From JBBTYZ01 sp038061595 (GTDB lineage Bacteria; Patescibacteriota; Minisyncoccia; UBA6257; GWB1-50-10): a stretch of 11,023 nucleotides of DNA. The DNA lies in the NCBI GenBank assembly GCA_038061595.1, contig JBBTYZ010000017.1, positions 1-11,023 of the forward strand, in the 5' to 3' direction. Position numbers and translations under genes: made by a program. Each line of letters opens with the position of its first letter. Position 1 is the stretch's first letter. The notes under the pieces are model-generated. The model ran no database searches, had not been told where the DNA came from, and worked only from the letters and a program-made list of their open reading frames with translations. Below are positions 1-5,955 of the stretch, piece after piece.

Positions 1-407
1 CGACCAAGTGTGACAGTTTTAGAATTTATATCTTTCATGAGCGTGTAGCAAGCGCTGACTTGCGTGTTCAAATAGCCCGGGTAGTTCCAGACCAGGCCGG
101 AGGGAAAGATTGAACACAAGAGCATTCTCTTCTGTGGGAGATCGGAATTCTCGTAGGTTTTCGGCAGATCCTTGAACTTTTCCTTGATAAATTTAGTAAC
201 GTCTTCAATATTATACTTAGTAATCAGGTCGTCATTTTTAGTCATTTGAATCGTAGTAATTTTTTCTTCTATAATCCTATTTTGTTCTTTAAAGATATCG
301 TCGGAGTAAATACCGGCCAGATTCTTTTCGATTAAAGCCTGGCGTGTCTCGTAGAGCTTCTTAAGCTCATCGTCTGCTTGTTCTCTTCTTTTTTGTAAAT
401 TAATTGG
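1..407 (-). pseudogene. C-terminal fragment of a large serine recombinase (runs off the left edge)
   Basis: An unannotated minus-strand frame is open from 407 to the window edge. It reads as the end of a large serine recombinase: first a charged coiled-coil-like helix (LQKRREQADDELKKLYETRQ), then LAGIYSDDIF, and finally the family-typical tail QKRMLLCSIFPSGLVWNYPG. A stop codon in the same frame (TAA at 410-408) closes it upstream, and no usable start precedes the coiled coil. The divergent gene beginning at 417 occupies the DNA where the catalytic, recombinase and zinc-ribbon domains should be. Full-length relatives are about 450-550 aa, so what is visible is only the last quarter or so. The simplest reading is a 5'-truncated relic left by a rearrangement at about 408-416. 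The family call rests on recognising the C-terminal pattern. The true end of the gene lies outside the window. Confidence 0.72.
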
Positions 408-416
408 TTACTCACT

Positions 417-1925
417 ATGGTAGTCGCAAATAAAGACCGGCAAAAAGACAGTTCGTCGACAGAAACAGTAAGGGTTCTCTTTTCTGATTTCTTTGGGGTC
501 ACACCCGAAAACTTAGAAAAATTCGGCGCATACAACGTCTCGCTTGTCACGGACTTACCCCTTTTCATAGATCCTTTTCTTCTCTTTGGAAGCAATAAAG
601 ACGAATACCAAGCATTGCATGAAGAGGTGATTAAATATTTGCGTTTTCTTCGAGATAGGTCGCACCCGGATCTTCGCCCGGGTTTGCTCAAATCATGGTA
701 TCAGTTTAAAGAAGTGCATCAAAATTGGTTTGGATTTACATCCAAAGGAAATCGTGGCAGCGGATTGGGATCAAAATTCGCCTTATCCCTAAACTCTAAT
801 CTTTTAACACTTCTTACCAATTTTGGCAATGAAAAACTAACCCTAAGTTCTCACCTTGAAAAATTATGTTTAGTTGAAGAAGGCGTCGGCAAAGACGCGA
901 TAAGTGATTTTACAACCAATATGATCAAAGGGTATCTGGCTGAGTACACAGAGACTTTTGCTAAGAAATATCTGCGAGAAGACCAGGTATCCCTCTTTCC
1001 GGTTGAACACGCGGAATTTGATTACAAGTTGGGGCGCTGGAAAACTAAACGATTTCTTCTTCCCAAGCATCAAGACGATTACGTATTACTTACTCCCGCC
1101 GATCTTCTGACCAGAGAGGATACGTGGATAAATAGAACCGACTTGATCAAATCGTACGATATATTGCCGTCATCATTGCCAAACGAAGCACTGCGAGCTC
1201 AGGTAAATGAGTACTTCCAGCGCATTCTGAATGAAAAGGAAGAACCAACCAAGAAAGATGAAGAAGCGGCGGCCATAAAAACAATTCTGCGCTATCCCGT
1301 ATTGGTCGACGCATATATCAGAATTAAAGAGGACAGCGCCGATGAAGCGCGTACTGTCAGTGAAGAAAAAGTGCACGTTTCAGAGGAAATCTACCTACAA
1401 AACTTTCCGGCTTTGATTTCGAAGCTGCGGGAGGCCACATCGTTTTACGAGGTTGTCGGAGTGACAAAGGAAGAAGCAATGCAGAGAGTACGGTACCTGA
1501 AACATGTTATTGAGAACTGTGATGGATACCGAACGTTTTACATCGATGACAAACCCCTAAAGACCGAGGAGCATCTTCAGGTATTATATAAAATGGCTTG
1601 GTATGCTTCTCCGTTAGCGGCAGATAGAGAGGTTAACAACGGCCGCGGTCCGGTTGATTTCAAAATCAGTTTAGGAGCTGCTGCGACTCTGGTAGAGTTT
1701 AAACTAGCAAGAAACTCTCAACTAAGAAGCAATCTCCTTAAACAGGTTGAGATTTATCAAAGCGCCAATCCCGGATCAGCAAAGATCAAGGTAATTTTGT
1801 TCTTCAATGAACAAGAAGAGCAAAAGGTTGAGACGATATTGAAAGAACTCGGCTTAATGGATGACCAAGACATAGTATTAATAGATGCTCGCAATGATAA
1901 TAAGCCATCGGCGTCAAAGGCATAA
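417..1925 (+). CDS. Predicted PD-(D/E)XK nuclease-like protein, 502 aa, function unknown
   Basis: The protein is soluble, without signal peptide or membrane segment. The N-terminal part contains a conserved-looking block, DLPLFIDPFLLF (residues 46-57), followed by an EYQALHEEVIKYL helix and a motif TPADLLTREDTWINRTDL (226-243). The middle (about 270-330) is charged and probably helical. The C-terminal part has the layout of a PD-(D/E)XK nuclease core: G-P-V-D414, then E427-F-K429 on the next strand, then Q443-V-E-I-Y447, which matches the QxxxY motif of RecB-type nucleases. It is therefore a candidate metal-dependent DNA or RNA nuclease, possibly with a defence or mobile-element role given the adjacent recombinase fragment; that role is inference. 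No clear Shine-Dalgarno precedes the ATG at 417 and the next gene on the left is divergent. I recognise the family as recurring among hypothetical proteins but know no assigned function. Confidence 0.8.
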   Translation: MVVANKDRQKDSSSTETVRVLFSDFFGVTPENLEKFGAYNVSLVTDLPLFIDPFLLFGSNKDEYQALHEEVIKYLRFLRDRSHPDLRPGLLKSWYQFKEVHQNWFGFTSKGNRGSGLGSKFALSLNSNLLTLLTNFGNEKLTLSSHLEKLCLVEEGVGKDAISDFTTNMIKGYLAEYTETFAKKYLREDQVSLFPVEHAEFDYKLGRWKTKRFLLPKHQDDYVLLTPADLLTREDTWINRTDLIKSYDILPSSLPNEALRAQVNEYFQRILNEKEEPTKKDEEAAAIKTILRYPVLVDAYIRIKEDSADEARTVSEEKVHVSEEIYLQNFPALISKLREATSFYEVVGVTKEEAMQRVRYLKHVIENCDGYRTFYIDDKPLKTEEHLQVLYKMAWYASPLAADREVNNGRGPVDFKISLGAAATLVEFKLARNSQLRSNLLKQVEIYQSANPGSAKIKVILFFNEQEEQKVETILKELGLMDDQDIVLIDARNDNKPSASKA

Positions 1926-1993
1926 TCGGTGGTTTGTTCAAAACGGCGATGATGATGAAGAAGAAGACTATCTCAGCTGTAAAGGAATAAAAA

Positions 1994-2171
1994 ATGAATC
2001 AAGAAGAAAAAAAAGACGCCAAAACAAGCCGAGAGTATTCTAACTGCCCGGTTGGCTAGAATATTTGTTGATCAGATTCTGGACGAAGAAGCGATGGACA
2101 ACAAAAGGGACAAATCGAATCAATCTCGACCTCTTCCATTAGTTCATCCAGCTAGAACTCGTCTTCTTTAA
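1994..2171 (+). pseudogene. Small ORF with an apparent frameshift in an A8 run (hypothetical, about 58 aa if repaired)
   Basis: An ATG at 1994 sits 7 nt after an AAGGA Shine-Dalgarno (1982-1986). It encodes MNQEEKK and then, in the same frame, reaches a stop at 2057-2059 after 21 codons. Skipping one base within the run of eight A residues (about 2007-2014) moves translation into a frame that stays open to TAA at 2169-2171. That frame reads KTPKQAESILTARLARIFVD followed by QILDEEAMDNKRDK, a plausible charged amphipathic helix. Either the gene is broken, or the A8 run permits slippage, or it carries a sequencing indel; the intact product would be a small polar protein of unknown function. Its last 20 bp overlap the 3' end of the opposing zinc-ribbon gene. 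The call is tentative because short open frames arise by chance. Confidence 0.3.
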
Positions 2172-2325
2172 GTTTTTCGTATTCTAATTTTGAAAAGTAT
2201 TTACCGCACTTTTTATTATTGCATTTGGCAAAACGGCCGGTCGTTTTATCAATTATAGAGGTAATCGATACAAATCCGGTCTTAACTACAAACTCTCCAC
2301 ACTTATCGCAAACCCGATATTTCAT
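2152..2325 (-). CDS. Small zinc-ribbon protein, 57 aa
   Basis: This short frame runs from ATG at 2325 to TAG at 2154-2152. It contains C6-D-K-C9 and C35-N-N-K-K-C40, two cysteine pairs about 25 residues apart, the usual spacing of a zinc ribbon or knuckle. Residues between the pairs (EFVVKTGFVSITSIIDKTTGR) look like beta strands joined by a turn. The C-terminal end, KYFSKLEYEKLKEDEF, is charged and likely helical. Such miniature zinc-ribbon proteins commonly bind nucleic acid or act as small adaptors, but no specific role can be assigned. No Shine-Dalgarno is present; instead a TACTAT -10 element ends 6 nt before the ATG, which suggests a leaderless mRNA. The gene overlaps the 3' end of the small convergent ORF. 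The spaced cysteine pattern makes a chance ORF unlikely. Confidence 0.72.
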   Translation of the reverse strand: MKYRVCDKCGEFVVKTGFVSITSIIDKTTGRFAKCNNKKCGKYFSKLEYEKLKEDEF

Positions 2326-2331
2326 TGTTTG

Positions 2332-2337
2332 ATAGTA
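2332..2337 (-). promoter_or_regulatory. -10 element of a probable leaderless promoter for the zinc-ribbon gene
   Basis: On the minus strand the sequence reads TGG-TACTAT, then six bases (CAAACA), then ATG at 2325. The TG one base upstream of the hexamer fits an extended -10. Transcription would start at or next to the start codon. No convincing -35 box is seen. Confidence 0.4.
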
Positions 2338-2377
2338 CCATATTAAACCTTAAATCTAACGAAGTTTTTTCTTCCGA

Positions 2378-2391
2378 TTTATGATCATAAA
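2378..2391. repeat. Perfect 14-bp palindrome TTTATGATCATAAA
   Basis: The sequence is its own reverse complement and lies between the stop of the NDT-like gene (2419) and the promoter of the zinc-ribbon gene (about 40 bp upstream of its -10). It could be a regulator-binding site or chance; there is no loop or U-tract to make it a terminator. Confidence 0.3.
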
Positions 2392-2418
2392 TATGTAATA
2401 ACCGAAATTCCAATACCA

Positions 2419-2814
2419 TTATTCAGCAAACAACTTGATCCAGCCTGATTCTTGCCAAAGCTTCAATTCATCAGAATATGGTAAAGCCCCTTCGGGAACC
2501 GAGTTTAAATAATAGACCTCGATGTTTTTATTCAAAACAATGTTTAGTCCGATAGCAAAAGCCATCTCCGCGAATACCCCTGGTCCGATATACCCGGGTA
2601 TTCCTCTTTTTTCAAGGTTGAGTGCTAAGAGTACATCAGCTTTCGAGATTGCTTCGTAGTGCTCGGAAAATTCCTTATTGTATGATGCGGTATTACCGGT
2701 GGTTTTAAGAGGAAATTTAATGACTTCAAATCCGGATTTTCTTAGTTTCTCTTTCCATTCCAAAATTTCATTTCCGAACGAAGAACTGGCACAGATAACC
2801 AATCTTTTTTTCAT
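2419..2814 (-). CDS. Nucleoside 2-deoxyribosyltransferase-like protein, 131 aa
   Basis: The fold signature of the nucleoside 2-deoxyribosyltransferase superfamily is visible. There is an N-terminal beta strand with a small-residue loop (VICASSSFGNE, 6-16), then SKADVLLALN (57-66) with an Asp in the usual active-site position, then GYIGPGVFAEMAFAIGLN (74-91). In the last block E83 matches the catalytic nucleophile Glu of the family. A C-terminal strand and helix complete the roughly 130-150 aa domain. Known members cleave or exchange N-glycosidic bonds of (deoxy)nucleosides or nucleotides; the exact substrate here is unknown. The ATG overlaps the TGA of the upstream NUDIX gene by 4 bp, so the two are probably co-translated. 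There is no independent ribosome-binding site. Confidence 0.75.
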   Translation of the reverse strand: MKKRLVICASSSFGNEILEWKEKLRKSGFEVIKFPLKTTGNTASYNKEFSEHYEAISKADVLLALNLEKRGIPGYIGPGVFAEMAFAIGLNIVLNKNIEVYYLNSVPEGALPYSDELKLWQESGWIKLFAE

Positions 2815-3353
2815 ATTTTATTTCTCAAAAAGTAGAGGTTAAGTGCGGCTATGGTTATTCCACACTCGATCTTACCCACCGTTATTAGCTCTTTTATTTC
2901 ACTTGTGGAGAGTTTTATTGTTTTTAATATTAGCTCATCACCGCTTAAAGCTGGTTTATTAAGTTGCGACAAATCAAGACTTGTGGCTAAATACACATTA
3001 GCGTAAATACTTTCGTGTCCCGGACCGATAAAAAATTTTCCGAGTTTGACCCAGTTGTTGGCCTTAATACCCGTTTCTTCGAATAATTCTCTCTTTGCAG
3101 AATCCAAACTGTTCTCATTTTTTTCCATTGTCCCGGCAGGCAGTTGTAGTATTGTTTTGTTAATCGGATACCGGTATTCCTCAATGAAGTATATGCGTGA
3201 GTCCTGATCTTCTGCAATTATAAAATTAACAGGCGGTCTTTCAACAATACTATACTTGCTCTCCGTGCCGTCAGGACGGATCACGAGATCTTCTCGCACT
3301 TGAAGCGACTGGTTCTCGTATGCAATTTTCGTTTTTAGTGTCTTCCATTTCAT
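2811..3353 (-). CDS. NUDIX hydrolase, ADP-ribose pyrophosphatase-like, 180 aa
   Basis: The Nudix box is complete: G74 followed by E80, then R88-E-L-F-E-E-T-G95, matching GX5EX7REUXEEXGU. It is preceded by EEYRYPINKTILQLPAG (58-74), the pattern typical of the ADP-ribose/nucleotide-sugar branch (QYR...lPAG), and followed by PGHESIYANVYLAT (111-124), also characteristic of that branch. It should hydrolyse a nucleoside diphosphate linked to a sugar or other group, using a divalent metal bound by the Glu residues. The start at 3353 (MKWKTLK) is preferred over an upstream in-frame codon at 3395, because a consensus TATAAT lies 6 nt upstream and would itself lie inside the longer version. The downstream NDT-like gene overlaps by 4 bp, suggesting joint action on a nucleoside-type metabolite. 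Confidence 0.9.
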   Translation of the reverse strand: MKWKTLKTKIAYENQSLQVREDLVIRPDGTESKYSIVERPPVNFIIAEDQDSRIYFIEEYRYPINKTILQLPAGTMEKNENSLDSAKRELFEETGIKANNWVKLGKFFIGPGHESIYANVYLATSLDLSQLNKPALSGDELILKTIKLSTSEIKELITVGKIECGITIAALNLYFLRNKI

Positions 3354-3359
3354 TGGACT

Positions 3360-3365
3360 ATTATA
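3360..3365 (-). promoter_or_regulatory. Consensus -10 box (TATAAT) of a leaderless promoter for the NUDIX gene
   Basis: On the minus strand TATAAT is followed by AGTCCA and then ATG (3353). Six bases between -10 and ATG places the transcription start at the start codon, and no Shine-Dalgarno is present. TTGCAT, 19 bp upstream, is a possible -35 with a long spacer. Confidence 0.55.
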
Positions 3366-3444
3366 CAATAATTTACACCAGAAAATGCAAATCAATTCTT
3401 CTGCCGTTAGTACTACATCAAACGATCAAAGCGACAAGACATTT

Positions 3445-4029
3445 TTACTCTCCAAACTCTTCGACTTCGCTGCTAGTAGTGATCTTCGCCACCTTAGCTA
3501 GTATGCGGATCGCCTGATCATGGTCGTCCTGATTGGCGGCAACGCAGAGATCTTCCAATACAACCATTTCAAAGTCCAGGTCGTGCCCGTCGAATGCGGT
3601 TGATTGGACAGCGAGATCAGTGGAAATACCGCCGACCATAATTCTAGTAATTCCCTTATTTCTAAATAACTCTTCAAGCGAAGTGTTACAGAACACGCTG
3701 ACGCGATTTTTCTTAATAACTATATCCTCTTTGGCAATGGGGATTTCCGGGTGTATTTCCGTGCTCCAGGTGCCGTCTTGAAGTATGTCTAGTTTTTTGG
3801 CGCTGCCAAAAAGCGGCGAATTAACCGGCCAATCTGAATAGTCGGGATTGAATGCTAGGCGCACAAACACAACAAGTATGTCGTTCTTATGTGCCACTTC
3901 GATTGCTTTCCGAGCCTTATCGAACAGATCGTGCTCTTTGGCAAAACTAGCATAGCCTTTGTTGGCAAGCTTGCCTTTTTCATCCAAAATCTCGTTAATA
4001 AAATCGATCAAAACTAATGTGCTTTTCAT
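3445..4029 (-). CDS. Isochorismatase-like (cysteine hydrolase family) protein lacking the catalytic Cys, 194 aa
   Basis: The protein has the alpha/beta fold signature of the isochorismatase superfamily. LVLIDF carries D9, IKKNRVSVF carries K107, and MVGGISTDLAVQSTAFDG (131-148) is the region that normally holds the nucleophilic cysteine (GvxTxxCVxxTA). Here that position is Ala140. Nicotinamidases and other amidases of this fold need the Cys, so this member is more like the Cys-less subgroup to which isochorismatases belong, or has another activity. The start at 4029 (MKSTLVLID) is chosen over an upstream in-frame TTG because the fold begins at the first beta strand. It is 91 bp upstream of the NUDIX gene, which has its own promoter, so the two are probably separate transcripts. 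Confidence 0.82.
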   Translation of the reverse strand: MKSTLVLIDFINEILDEKGKLANKGYASFAKEHDLFDKARKAIEVAHKNDILVVFVRLAFNPDYSDWPVNSPLFGSAKKLDILQDGTWSTEIHPEIPIAKEDIVIKKNRVSVFCNTSLEELFRNKGITRIMVGGISTDLAVQSTAFDGHDLDFEMVVLEDLCVAANQDDHDQAIRILAKVAKITTSSEVEEFGE

Positions 4030-4080
4030 CCAAATACTTTCATGTATCAATATTTTAATATAAATCCAGTAAGGGGGTGA

Positions 4081-4100
4081 AGGTGTCGCTCAGGACACCT
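4081..4100. repeat. Inverted repeat / hairpin beyond the 3' end of the GNAT gene
   Basis: AGGTGTC and GACACCT form a perfect 7-bp stem around a 6-base loop. It lies at the junction where base composition rises, beyond the GNAT stop (4154). There is no T-tract on either strand, so it is not a canonical intrinsic terminator. A further GTGTC lies on the minus strand nearby (4120-4124), so it may belong to the end of a decayed mobile element. Confidence 0.4.
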
Positions 4101-4153
4101 CCATGGTTATGGACTCACCCGACACTGCCCAGTCGATGAAATGGATGCTATTT

Positions 4154-4852
4154 CTAGATCACGCATCCCATGTAATAGACAGTGTCACCTCTCATACGGT
4201 CTAGTCCTATGCTTATAAGCACCTCCTCAATCCGACGTATCTCGGAATTGTCCGTATCGACGCGGTAGTCGCCCAACTTACCCATCGGGTAGGCCGATTT
4301 CTGCAACCCTGTCGTAAGGTCCACATTCCCGGCGAAGCCACGTGCTTCGACCAAGTCGATGAGCACCTTCTGCATCTCGGTTGAGTCGCCGTAGAGTCGG
4401 TCTACCGGCATCACCTGCTCAAGCATCCCTGAGCGAATCGTTGCCAGTATAGAGGCAGGATTCTGTGCTCGCGCCGCGAGCACATCCGGCCCAAGAGTCT
4501 GACAAGCGATTCTGGCGAAGAGGCGACCAAGTCCGGCGCGCTGAGCTTTTGGGTCAATACCTCTCGATTGATATGCAACCGTTGTCTGGTTGCACTCAAT
4601 CAATTGATACGATGCAAAGCCCATAACCCCATTCTGAGCTTCAGCCAGGATGAGCATATCGGTCGATTGAAGTCGTTGTTCTGTCTCGCTGGCTGGGGTG
4701 GTGCGACTAAAGCCGAATGCTCTCGAGTTGATCTCCGAGACGAGCGGTATGATCTCCATCATGTTCCCGCGGATCATTTCGGAAGATAGTGCGTGGACTG
4801 CCATTCCGTGGTGCTCGACAGATTGGAACGAAAGCTTGCTTAAGTCAAGCAT
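4154..4852 (-). CDS. GNAT-family N-acetyltransferase, 232 aa
   Basis: The acetyl-CoA binding motif A is clear: SRGIDPKAQRAGLGRLFARI (96-115), where Q104-R-A-G-L-G109 fits Q/RxxGxG/A. It is preceded by a beta strand (MLILAEAQNGVMGFASYQ, 66-83) and followed by VLAARAQNPASILATI, matching the strand and helix after motif A. The acceptor is unknown. The C-terminal part (about 145-232) extends beyond a minimal GNAT domain and is not recognised. The start at 4852 is supported by AGGAG at 4860-4864, 7 nt upstream. It overlaps the end of the P-loop gene by 8 bp, so the pair is translationally coupled. Base composition is clearly higher in GC than in the surrounding genes (for example 35 of 60 bases at 4261-4320). 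Confidence 0.82.
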   Translation of the reverse strand: MLDLSKLSFQSVEHHGMAVHALSSEMIRGNMMEIIPLVSEINSRAFGFSRTTPASETEQRLQSTDMLILAEAQNGVMGFASYQLIECNQTTVAYQSRGIDPKAQRAGLGRLFARIACQTLGPDVLAARAQNPASILATIRSGMLEQVMPVDRLYGDSTEMQKVLIDLVEARGFAGNVDLTTGLQKSAYPMGKLGDYRVDTDNSEIRRIEEVLISIGLDRMRGDTVYYMGCVI

Positions 4853-5441
4853 GGATGCGCTCCTGTTCTGTCGTGCCTCCTGTTAGCATGATATCCAGCA
4901 AACGAAGCATGTCGGCCTGGACTTCCGCCAAAGCCTTCTCAGTAAGCAGCACACGGAACGGCGTCCCATACTCTGCATGGACTTGACGCAGAGAAGAAAG
5001 CTCGGCCAACCTCTCCTGTGCGATTACAGAAAGAGATAGGCCTCGATGTGGTTTTGGGTCGCAGCTTCTCCTTTCCAGGATGATCGAGTCTCGTGCATCA
5101 AGCAAGATTATACCCGCCATCGCCTTAATAAGGTTCGACGGTTGGATAACCTTGCTTTCTCCTTCTCTGATATCGGTCAGGTGCATATCCAAAAGATACA
5201 GACTTCGCTGATGCCTAGCCCTTTCGATGATTGATTGGCCAAGCTCATATCGCAGCCTATCTCTCTCGGCAAGCCCATGATCAAAGAAGTAGGTGCCGGT
5301 CTGAGACTTGCTCAGATCCTTCAGCTCGTTTCCTACGCGGATGATGCAGATATCGCTACGCATCGTCCCCATTCCATCCAGTGTCGTCGTCTTACCAACG
5401 CCATGAAGACCAGTGACGCCGATAATTGCTGTGCGAGACAA
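4845..5441 (-). CDS. P-loop nucleotide-kinase-like protein (AAA_17/AAA_18-type), 198 aa, TTG start
   Basis: A Walker A motif, G11-L-H-G-V-G16-K17-T18, follows the first beta strand (TAIIGVT). A strand ending in Asp, SLYLLDMHL (80-88), may act as Walker B or as a substrate-binding residue. The segment AGIILLDARDSIILERRSCD (109-128), with a later Arg (R133) and a long helix AQERLAELSSLRQVHAEYG, resembles the lid and C-terminal helix of adenylate/cytidylate-kinase-like enzymes. It probably phosphorylates a small molecule or nucleotide with ATP. The TTG at 5441 is chosen because a strong AAGGGGGTG lies 6 nt upstream and translation would then not overlap the preceding NUDIX gene. A longer frame to 5531 would overlap that gene, and GTG at 5450 lies inside the ribosome-binding site. 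The GNAT gene overlaps its 3' end. Confidence 0.8.
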   Translation of the reverse strand: MSRTAIIGVTGLHGVGKTTTLDGMGTMRSDICIIRVGNELKDLSKSQTGTYFFDHGLAERDRLRYELGQSIIERARHQRSLYLLDMHLTDIREGESKVIQPSNLIKAMAGIILLDARDSIILERRSCDPKPHRGLSLSVIAQERLAELSSLRQVHAEYGTPFRVLLTEKALAEVQADMLRLLDIMLTGGTTEQERIHA

Positions 5442-5447
5442 TTTTCG

Positions 5448-5456
5448 CACCCCCTT
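5448..5456 (-). promoter_or_regulatory. Strong Shine-Dalgarno that decides the TTG start of the P-loop gene
   Basis: The minus strand reads AAGGGGGTG, followed by CGAAAA and TTG at 5441. This spacing fits TTG well; the overlapping GTG would have no spacing. The same 9 bases occur inverted at 4071-4079. Confidence 0.5.
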
Positions 5457-5463
5457 CCCGTTG

Positions 5464-5955
5464 TTACGATAGAAACTGGTGGTCGGATGAATTATAGAGC
5501 ATTGTTTGAAGTGCTGCAAATGCGCTAGCATTCATATTTTTTTCGTTTAGTTCGTTGACAGGAAACCATCTGGCTCCAACCAGGTTTCCGCTTGTTTTGA
5601 GCAGTTGTCCACTGATCTTTTTAACCTTAAAAAAATGCTGAAATGTATGATACGTTCTATTACTAGGTGAAACATAGAAATTTTCTTTTTCTAATAAGAG
5701 TTTGCCAGGAGAGACAATGAGCCCCGTTTCTTCTTCGAACTCTCGAATCAATGTTCCATGAATCGTCTCTTTAGGCGAATTACCTCCTCCAGGGAACTCC
5801 CAAATCGGCAAATGTGCCTGAATTACCAGGACATTATCATCTGTGGTTAATATCCCATACGCGCTCACTCTGGTTATTATCTTATCAGCTTCAACTTCAA
5901 CCTTTTGGCCATCCTGCGAAATGCAGGTAACGGTTTTCTTGTCGGCATTTTTCAT
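5464..5955 (-). CDS. NUDIX hydrolase (MutT-like), 163 aa
   Basis: The Nudix box is complete: G57 and E63, then R71-E-F-E-E-E-T-G78, in the context IWEFPGGGNSPKE. The WEFPGGG lead-in is typical of MutT-type NUDIX proteins rather than ADP-ribose pyrophosphatases. The C-terminal GARWFPVNEL (127-136) matches the usual 'w...eL' substrate-side helix. It should hydrolyse a nucleoside diphosphate-X compound. The start at 5955 overlaps the stop of the aminotransferase gene by 4 bp, and AAGGGG (5961-5966) lies 5 nt upstream, so it is part of the same operon. Its place after a nucleotidyltransferase, a radical SAM enzyme and an aminotransferase suggests it acts on a nucleotide-linked intermediate of that pathway; that is inference. 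Confidence 0.9.
   Translation of the reverse strand: MKNADKKTVTCISQDGQKVEVEADKIITRVSAYGILTTDDNVLVIQAHLPIWEFPGGGNSPKETIHGTLIREFEEETGLIVSPGKLLLEKENFYVSPSNRTYHTFQHFFKVKKISGQLLKTSGNLVGARWFPVNELNEKNMNASAFAALQTMLYNSSDHQFLS

Noticed and set aside
332..691. 119-aa minus-strand open frame
   Set aside because: It lies opposite the nuclease-like gene and its translation has low-complexity Ser/Arg/Lys content typical of an antisense shadow. The genuine minus-strand signal here is in a different frame (serine recombinase, 1-407).
1921..2043. Acidic-then-basic open frame (GDDDEEEDYLSCKGIK...) after the nuclease-like gene
   Set aside because: It has no start codon or ribosome-binding site and the upstream gene ends cleanly at 1925. 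A frameshifted C-terminal extension cannot be excluded, but nothing else supports it.
4081..4100. Hairpin as an intrinsic terminator for the GNAT gene or the isochorismatase promoter region
   Set aside because: No T-tract follows on either strand, so it is listed only as an inverted repeat.
5235..5528. 97-aa plus-strand open frame opposite the P-loop gene
   Set aside because: The opposite strand has a clear Walker A motif; this frame has no domain or ribosome-binding site.
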